Shown here: in pieces, positions 57,824 to 64,000 of the stretch
Position numbering within the stretch: position 1 is the stretch's first letter
How the letters are laid out: each line of letters starts with the position of its first letter
Assembly: GCA_027604185.1 (NCBI GenBank)
Contig: JADGKB010000003.1
Location: 248,001-312,000, forward strand
Direction: 5' to 3'
DNA from: Boothiomyces macroporosus
Taxonomy: Eukaryota > Chytridiomycota > Chytridiomycetes > Rhizophydiales > Terramycetaceae
DNA length: 64,000 bases
Translations under genes and position numbers: made by a program
Notes under the pieces: model-generated
Told to the model about the DNA's origin: nothing
What the model saw: only the letters and a program-made list of their open reading frames with translations
Databases searched by the model: none

Positions 57824-58386
57824 TTATTTTAATTGGGAAACAATCTTTTCCTTTAGTTCTTCCAACTCTTTTTCCATCTCCTCGTGCTCTTCAGTTCTCA
57901 CAGGCTTGAATCCTTCCCTGTAAAGCGACTGGTTCGAGCCTTCCTTGTTTCTAGCAATTTCGATAAATAAGAATTGGATACGAGTGACTAGAATTAGAAA
58001 TTATCAACCAAAAAATGAATTATCCGGACCGTAATCTTCAGCAGCTCTGTTTCTAAGCAACGTCCCAAAGTTGAAATCTTCAACCAAGTGTTCATACTTT
58101 TCAATTAATGCCCTCCATTGCTTCTTTTTCTCTTCAGTTTTGAAATCTTTCATTTCATCGATTGAATTGATATCCAAATCCTTGAAATCCGCTCTGAAAG
58201 CAGTGTACAATTCATCGTCATGCTTTGTAAGGTTGATTTTGGACGAAGGGACAGAAGAAATCAAGTTGAAATATACTTCCGCATGTTGGAACGCTTTCAT
58301 GGCCCAGTGTCTTTCGATATCTATCATTAGTAATCGTAACCTTCGTTATTTTGTGCATTCTCTGCTGTAACTCCAAAAACCGACAT
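57824..58386 (-). CDS. PBDC1 / YPL225W family protein
   Basis: A 173-residue protein in three exons; introns 58321-58340 and 57988-58008 (20-21 nt). Splicing restores DIERHWAMKAFQHAEVYFNL, LTKHDDELYTAFRADF, KKKQWRALIEKYEHLVEDFN, FGTLLRNRAAEDYGPDNSFF and VTRIQFLFIEIARNKEGSN, which match the small conserved cytosolic PBDC1 family. The yeast member has been described as a translation-elongation-factor (eEF1A) folding helper; role here inferred. The C terminus is a short charged helix. Stop overlaps AATAAA. The promoter is shared with GMF (132 bp). Confidence 0.9.
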
Positions 58387-58518
58387 TTTGAGAAAAAAAA
58401 ATCTGGAGCAAGGAGGAGGTTGAATGGACCATCTATCTTGATCAAGAATGGCAAGAATTTCTTTTTCTTTATCCGAATATGTAAATGGATTTTTGAGGGG
58501 CAGTTTTCTTTTCACCAA

Positions 58519-59031
58519 ATGTCCCACCAGACTTGCCAGATTTCAAACGATGTTAAAGATCAGTTCAAAGTAAGACTATTCTAACCAGAAATTACGATTC
58601 AGGTTTTAGAAATCTAACTCGAGAAAGGACAAATCCAACGCCGCCTTGATTTTGAAAATAGATGTAAACGAGTTACTCGTGGTGGTTGATAGTTATTTGG
58701 AAGGAGTCAACATGTCGGAATTAGCAGAGGAATTGCCAGATTCTACCCCGAGATTTGTGGTTGTATCATTCGAATTGAAGCACAAGGATGGCAGAATTTC
58801 ATATCCACTAACTGGTAAGCCCAACTTGACAAGGCATTTATTATCACCCTGAAGGATCATCACTAAACAACAAGATGCTTTACGCATCCTCATCCGCAGT
58901 CACTTTTCACGAAGCAGGGATTGTTGGCAAGGTTCATTTTGTTAATTCAGGTTTTTGAACTTGTTGACGCCGAAGAACTGACTGACGACTGGTTGGTTGA
59001 AAAGCTTGAATCATCTAAAACAAGACCTTAA
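58519..59031 (+). CDS. GMF1: Glia maturation factor-like ADF-H protein
   Basis: A 144-residue actin-depolymerising-factor-fold protein in five exons, one only 14 nt; introns 58570-58588, 58603-58623, 58815-58833 and 58932-58950 (19-21 nt). Spliced, it reads KLRFRKDKSNAALILKID, ELPDSTPRFVVVSFELKHKD, GRISYPLTGIYYHPEG, KMLYASSSAVT and FELVDAEELTDDWLVEKLES, a full match to GMF (LRKFRFRKETNNAA..). GMF binds Arp2/3 and disassembles actin branches rather than severing filaments. Start ATG 58519 is directly before SHQTCQISNDVK. Stops 26 bp before the convergent ERV14 stop. Confidence 0.9.
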
Positions 59032-59057
59032 AAGAGTTAATAAACAAAACGTTTATT

Positions 59058-59554
59058 TTAAGCAGAGACCAAAGCATCAATCATGCGGTAGAGATAAAAG
59101 AAGAAACACAACAGGTAGAACCCTAGTTTGATGAACGAGTCTCTCTTTTGTATTGGCAAAGTGCGGAAGATTTCCGTGGCATCAAAGCGATGGCGTTGGT
59201 TTACATATCTGCGTTAGAAAAAGTTACTTGTACACATGCCAAGCTAGCAATGGAGTGTTGATCAACATATCAAACCATTTCCCGTTAATCAAAAATAGCA
59301 CCCACAAAACCCCATGCAAAATGTTTTCAGGAATAACAAACTACGGTTAACATAGAGTACTTGATTGAGCTTTGAGCACAAATCAATTGGATTAATATAA
59401 TCGCATTCTAGATCCGAAAACATTATAATCTATCTCCATGATTAGAAAAAAAACTCACAAAGAATACGCTTCCAAACAAGAGCAACGCATCTGCAATCAG
59501 AGCGAAAAGGAACAAAAGCTATCGTTAGTAGGGTAATACCGCACTGCCAACCAT
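59058..59554 (-). CDS. ERV14: ERV14/cornichon-type cargo receptor
   Basis: A 135-residue ER-export cargo receptor of COPII vesicles, hidden in five small exons (15, 60, 69, 113 and 151 nt); introns 59519-59539, 59430-59458 (29 nt), 59341-59360 and 59209-59227. Splicing gives a nearly complete cornichon protein: [100 protein letters not shown] and [10 protein letters not shown]. The helices and the DATEIFR motif match ERV14. No single frame exceeds about 50 codons, so simple ORF scans miss it. An AATAAA lies one base after the stop. Confidence 0.93.
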
Positions 59555-59615
59555 TTCTGGATTTGTTTCGAGATTGCAAAAAAATCGAGTGGCGAACAGA
59601 AATTTGATATCGAGT

Positions 59616-61077
59616 TTATTGAGACATCTTGGTTGCTGCTGAACGAGAGTTGTAAATACAGTCGTTGACTGATACGCCATTAAATGAAGCGCCAGTTACT
59701 ACAAATCTGTCATTGGACAGTTTCTTCAAGTGATTATGAATATCCTGAACTCTATCCTCATGACCGACATAGTACTGAGGGATGCAATTCTTTTGAATGG
59801 AAACAAAAGAGTCTAAAAGTGACCCGCTAGAGATACCCAGTACTTGCTCTACCGATTGCTTGGCAATCGCAAGCAAATCTTCCTTTTTTACTAAATCTGG
59901 GTTCCCAAATTTAGATTCAAATGCATGGCCGCCCATCATAACTGTCATTCTGGTTGTTTTCTCTTGCCCAAGGCTATGTTCAGGGAAAGCGCACGAATCA
60001 TACACCACTCCAATAATATCCAACTTTCCAGCTTCACTTTGAGGAACTAGGAACCCAAAGCCTTTTGCTTTCAATACATCTCCTTTGTATACTAAATTTA
60101 CAACACCAACAGTTACTGAACCAATTGAATCAAGTTTTTCTTTCAAGGTAGAGTCAGACACTACTTTTGCCAATTCTCTGGAAGGAATTGCACAAATTAC
60201 TTTGTCTGATTCAATTAATCGTGATTCTGTCTGTATTTTAATACTAGAAGCCGAAAACTGAACGTCTATACATTTCTCTGGTACAATTTGCACCCCCATA
60301 CTTTTTAATTTGGATTCAAGGGCATCAGTTAGAACATTCATTCCCTTTTTGAATGAATATATCTTGAATTGTTTGATTCTTTCGATAAACTGTTGGGTTT
60401 CTGGATTTGTAGACCTGTATGGCTCTCTCTTTTTTGTAAACATTGAAGCAATGATGCCTTTCGTGATTGATCCATACTGTTTTTCAAGGTTGTATAGGAA
60501 ATTCATGGTGGAACGAATGCTCAGTTTCTTTGTGTCTCCAGCATAAATACCATGAATGACGGCGGATACCATATTATCAGCAATAAAACTCCCCAACCTA
60601 CGGGATACAAAGGAGTGAATGCTTTCATCCATTGCAGTGGATTTTGGTTTGAGCGCTTCTGTCAATAGTGCTGGAATGAATCCTTTTAAAATTGGCTGAT
60701 TAGAGGTAAGCATAGCAACAGGATTGCTGGATAAATTATTCATGACCCCATCATAGTAAACAAACCTATTTTGAGCAGCTGGAGAAGATGCGGGGATTCC
60801 TAGTATCTCTTTTTCTAATCCAAGCTGGTGAATCTACCATTAAAACAACAAACCATTTCCAATGTCACATATGCTGCATCTCCAACTGGTCTGAGAGACC
60901 TTGGCCCAGTTTCAATGAATTCATTATTCCTGCGAATTGTCTGGATCCATCCTCCTAGTTTATTTCCCGTAATCAGCGTAACATTTGCTTTCCTTTGGGC
61001 GAGAAAATATGCTGCAGAGAGACCAGATATTCCTTTTGTTAGTTGGATTCACCTCCACCAAGCACTACAACTTTCAT
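59616..61077 (-). CDS. HEM14: Protoporphyrinogen oxidase
   Basis: A 473-residue FAD enzyme that oxidises protoporphyrinogen IX to protoporphyrin IX, the penultimate step of haem synthesis in mitochondria. Three exons; introns 61033-61052 and 60834-60853 (20 nt each). N terminus MKVVVLGGGISGLSAAYFLA (FAD-binding), then GGWIQTIRRNNEFIETGPRS, the family signature. C-terminal FAD motif: VVTGASFNGVSVNDCIYNSR, typical PPOX. Length matches human PPOX (477). There is no cleavable presequence, also as in human PPOX. It is divergent from eIF2B-epsilon with 21 bp between the ATGs. With mitoferrin it suggests a working haem pathway. Confidence 0.94.
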
Positions 61078-61098
61078 TTAAAAAAAATTTAAATCGGA
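61078..61098. promoter_or_regulatory. 21-bp bidirectional intergenic region of PPOX and eIF2B-epsilon
   Basis: Only TTAAAAAAAATTTAAATCGG plus one base separates the two divergent start codons. Each promoter must therefore lie largely inside the other gene's coding sequence, or transcripts are nearly leaderless. The start codons are set by conserved N termini on both sides. Confidence 0.6.
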
Positions 61099-63286
61099 AT
61101 GCCGCCAAAGAAAGACAACAGTTTAAATGCTGAAGAAGTAGTCTCTGATTAACAAAGGTGTTGCAAGCTGTCCTTGTTGCTGATAGTTTCAACGAGCATT
61201 TTAGGCCAATTACCTTTTCAACCCCAAGAGTAATATCTCACTCATTTAGTGTTTGATTCCCATCGCAAATGTTCCCTTAATTGAGTATGCTTTGGAGACG
61301 CTCGCAGCATCCGGGGTTCAGGAAATATTTATCGTTTGCTGTGCACATTCGGAGCAAGTCAAAAGTTATATCATGTAATCAAAAGCGTAATTTACAGGAA
61401 TTCTCGCTGGGGAAAGTCAATTATGCCTTTGGTAGAAATAATTGTTTCCCAAGAGCTGCGTTCTATGGGTGATGTCTTGCGGGATATGGATGCGAAGCAA
61501 ATTCTACAATCTGACTTTATTTTAATGTCTGGGGATGTAGTGTCAAATGTCAATCTAGCACCATTGGTGGAGGAACATAAAAAGAGAAAGTTGGCGGACA
61601 AGAATTTGATTATGACTCTAGTCACTAAACAAGCAAGTGCAAATCATCCAACCAGGTCGAAAGCTGAGGAGGAATTGTTTGTATTGGACACCAAAACAAA
61701 TGAATGTGTTCATTACGAGGCATATAGGCGTTACCCCCCAAGAAAGAATGTATCCTTGAATCCAAGGATCTTTAAAACTCATCCGGATATCGTTATTCAT
61801 AATGATTTGATTGATTGCCAGATCGATATTTGCTCAATTGAAGTAAATTCGTAATAACACAAGGTTCCAGCTTTATTCACTGAAAATTTTGACTATCAGG
61901 ATATCCGCAAGGACTTTTTGAAGGGGATTTTAGAGTCAGAATTACTTGGAAAGTCTATATATTGCCATATTTTACAGAACGAATACGCTGCGCAGGTTTC
62001 TACCTTGCAAATGTACAATTCAATAAGCAAAGATATCATGTTGAGATGGGTATATCCACTTGCCCCTGAAAACATCTTTTACCGAAATGATGGAGTAATA
62101 TCACATTCGCTTCATAACATCTACAAAGGAGAAAAACTCACTTTGGATAGATCTGCTACATTGACAGAAATGGTAGTTATTGGAAGCGGAACAAAAGTTG
62201 GTGCAAACACAAAAATTTCCCATTCAGTTATTGGTGAGAACTGCACCATTGGTAATCTTTGTTAACATTAGGTGCAAATGCTGTAATCGAAGGATCCTAT
62301 ATTTTTGCAAATTCTGTAATTGGCGACAAATGTGTAATTTCCAAGTCTATCGTTGGCGAAAATGTTCAGATTCTCGAAAAGGTAACATTAGAGAATGGGT
62401 GTGTATTAGATTTTGGTGTTTGTGTTGGCCCGAATGTCAAATTAGAACCTCGAACAAGAATTTCTGCTGAAAAACACTCGGACGAATACCATGATGATTC
62501 TGAAAATGAACTAGGTACAATTAGCGTTAACTTTTAGAGTATGATGTTGTTGGAAGAGGGGGAAGAGGCTATGTTTATAATCCAGATTATTCGGATGATG
62601 AAGATGAAATAGATCTGAGAAATGTTTCCAGAAGCTACTTAGGTTTTCGAAAATTGACATAGACTATGAATCTCCTTCTGAATATACTGAGGCAGATCAA
62701 GAAACCGATCCGGAAACCGATGGTGAATACGAGGAGGAGGAAGGAAATGGTTATTATTTCTAATTCTAGAGTGGTATGTAGAAGTTGAGCAAACTATTCA
62801 AAGAGCATTTGATGAAAACCATTCAGCTGAAATCGCTGTGCTGGAACTAAACACACTAAAAATGGCAATGAATATTACATTCCAGGACCTTAGACAGATA
62901 GTTTTCCCTGCAATATTGAAATTAGTAATGAAGGGCGGGAACAACAAAGACCGACAAAAGGTAGTAATATGAATAACCGAAGGTGGTTGCAAAATGGTTC
63001 CCTGTTTTGGTCAAGTTCACGCATTCGGATGATGATCAAATGCATTTGCTGAATCTCTTGCAGCAATTTTTGGTGGATAACCCAGCTCTCATTTCATTCT
63101 CACCACAACTCATAATGGCTGGTTACAATATTGACCTTTTTAAAGAAGAAATGATCTTAAAGTGGTATGAAAATGGTCCACCAATCAACATCAAGGACGC
63201 GGTAATATTAAATTTTATATTAGGTTTTACCGTTAATTAAATGGTTAAATGAGGCGGAAACCGAAAGCGAAGACGAGTCTGATTGA
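61099..63286 (+). CDS. GCD6: Translation initiation factor eIF2B epsilon (GCD6)
   Basis: A 658-residue catalytic subunit of the guanine-nucleotide exchange factor for eIF2. Eleven exons; introns 61138-61157, 61230-61249, 61375-61397, 61843-61863, 62252-62271, 62515-62537, 62643-62662, 62750-62769, 62961-62982 and 63202-63223 (20-23 nt). Order: nucleotidyltransferase-like domain (LQAVLVADSFNEHFRPITFS, SMGDVLRDMDAKQILQSDFI), left-handed beta-helix hexapeptides (VIGSGTKVGANTKISHSVIG), an acidic linker, and the C-terminal HEAT/W2 catalytic domain ending VLPLIKWLNEAETESEDESD. The acidic/aromatic end that contacts eIF2-beta is present. Some exons exist only after splicing. Confidence 0.95.
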
Positions 63287-63479
63287 TTAAAAAGTGTTAT
63301 TCCATATTTTAGTATTAAATAAGCGTATTTTTGAGTTGTTATTTTGATCTACAATTTTAGCGGGAATGTAATTCCGTCAGTGCGTATGAGAGATCTGTGT
63401 GGGGATGACACGCTTCGCGTCTTGAAAATGAGGCTTGACCCAATTATTCCTGCTTGGTCTTTTTTTTCAGTGCTTTTTT
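63287..63479. other. Intergenic stretch, 193 bp
   Basis: Separates eIF2B-epsilon from the last gene. It ends in a T-rich run ending CAG just before the next ATG. No gene seen. Confidence 0.35.
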
Positions 63480-64000
63480 ATGCAAACTTCCAGTATGGAA
63501 AATAAAAAGAGAAGGCTAAATAGGATACCGAAAACTCCAGAATCACTCGTGCCAGCCGATAACTCCTTTGGGGAAAATGATCCTACTGCGGTCGCTTCAA
63601 TTTTATTGTCTCTAGGAAATTATATCGAAAACCCTGATATCCCTTCAAAGCTCAGCTCGAGACTGAAATTACCATCGCTAAACCAACTAATTTCTGGCAA
63701 CCAAATCAAATGCGCTAATTGCCAGGCTAACCCTGTCAAGTATTGCTACGACTGCAACCCCCTACTTTGGAAAACCTGCACTTCAATTTTGGCGGAAAAA
63801 TATCCCCACATCATCTCACAATTTACAGCAGCCAGCAAATATTATTCTCATGCACTTACATTCATCAAGGAAAGTAAACTATCGATTATCACCCTCTACT
63901 GCCCTTTCGCCAATTTGAATAGCTTATCACTCCCTATAGACCTGCGTGATACATATTTGAAAGCGTTTGAAAAAGAGTTTCTAAATTGGACTGGTGAACA
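63480..64000 (+). CDS. N-terminal part of a possible zinc-finger protein, cut by the window end
   Basis: ATG 63480 opens a frame that runs unbroken to the window edge (173 codons). After a basic, disordered start (MENKKRRLNRIPKTPE) comes a Cys cluster, KCANCQANPVKYCYDCNPLL followed by WKTC, with spacing like one half of a B-box or similar zinc finger (inference). Then a helical region HIISQFTAASKYYSHALTFI. A second in-frame ATG is at 63495. The family is not recognised, and the rest lies outside the window. Confidence 0.6.
   Translation, partial: MQTSSMENKKRRLNRIPKTPESLVPADNSFGENDPTAVASILLSLGNYIENPDIPSKLSSRLKLPSLNQLISGNQIKCANCQANPVKYCYDCNPLLWKTCTSILAEKYPHIISQFTAASKYYSHALTFIKESKLSIITLYCPFANLNSLSLPIDLRDTYLKAFEKEFLNWTGE

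Noticed and set aside
1..64000. tRNA, rRNA, CRISPR or transposon
   Set aside because: I found no B-box with matching arms, no rRNA-like stretch, no spaced direct-repeat array, and no transposase, integrase or reverse-transcriptase motif.
1..64000. Frameshift-ridden pseudogenes
   Set aside because: The many frame changes at first suggest decay, but each is explained by a ~20-nt GT..AG intron that restores conserved protein.

Overview
The window is nuclear DNA of a small, gene-dense, AT-rich eukaryote. The proteins are opisthokont and mostly fungus-like: an AMS1-type alpha-mannosidase, ERV14, a PASK-like kinase, an S. pombe-like REC8, EST1/SMG6 and an acyltransferase-3. They sit beside genes typical of flagellated opisthokonts, namely LRRC45, API5 and a giant coiled-coil protein. 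I infer an early-diverging zoosporic fungus or relative (chytrid, Rozella or aphelid type). The species cannot be named from the sequence.

The key to reading this DNA is its introns. About 108 can be placed because splicing them out restores conserved protein and reading frame. Almost all are 18-24 nt, most 19-21 nt. They start with GT, have a branch-like TAAC/TAAT/TGAC a few bases from the end, and finish in AG. Three are longer (29, 29 and 133 nt). One, in REC8, seems to end in TG. Every intron whose length is a multiple of three that I checked carries an in-frame stop. Most genes are therefore split over several frames, and ERV14 is hidden entirely in small exons.

Layout. 1-3.9 kb: end of a large acidic protein. 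3.9-6.7: a membrane redox fusion (DOMON, cytochrome b561, b5-like, FAD/NAD reductase with an inserted SH3). 6.7-8.7: acyl-CoA synthetase. 9.4-14.6: CDH1, LRRC45 and lunapark. 15.4-16.3: mitoferrin. 16.8-27.4: a 2,981-residue coiled-coil protein with a repeated Trp motif, then an unknown protein. 27.5-32.5: alpha-mannosidase and a divergent medium-chain dehydrogenase. 33.2-38.7: API5, endonuclease G, EST1/SMG6 and an unknown protein. 39.1-43.2: acyltransferase, class V PLP enzyme and an F-box/LRR-like protein. 43.6-48.9: SWIRM amine oxidase (LSD1-like) and SLX4, convergent and 1 bp apart. 48.9-54.3: kinesin-10, PASK-like kinase and REC8. 54.4-59.6: lipase, SDR, PBDC1, GMF and ERV14. 59.6-63.3: PPOX and eIF2B-epsilon, divergent with 21 bp between their ATGs. 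63.5-64.0: start of a possible zinc-finger protein.

There are no operons. Several neighbours share broad themes: chromosome transmission and repair (SLX4, kinesin-10, REC8; CDH1 elsewhere) and the ER/secretory system (ERV14, lunapark, SDR, lipase). Spacing is very tight: convergent genes overlap or nearly touch, and in about ten genes the stop codon lies inside an AATAAA signal. No rRNA, tRNA, transposon or CRISPR was recognised.
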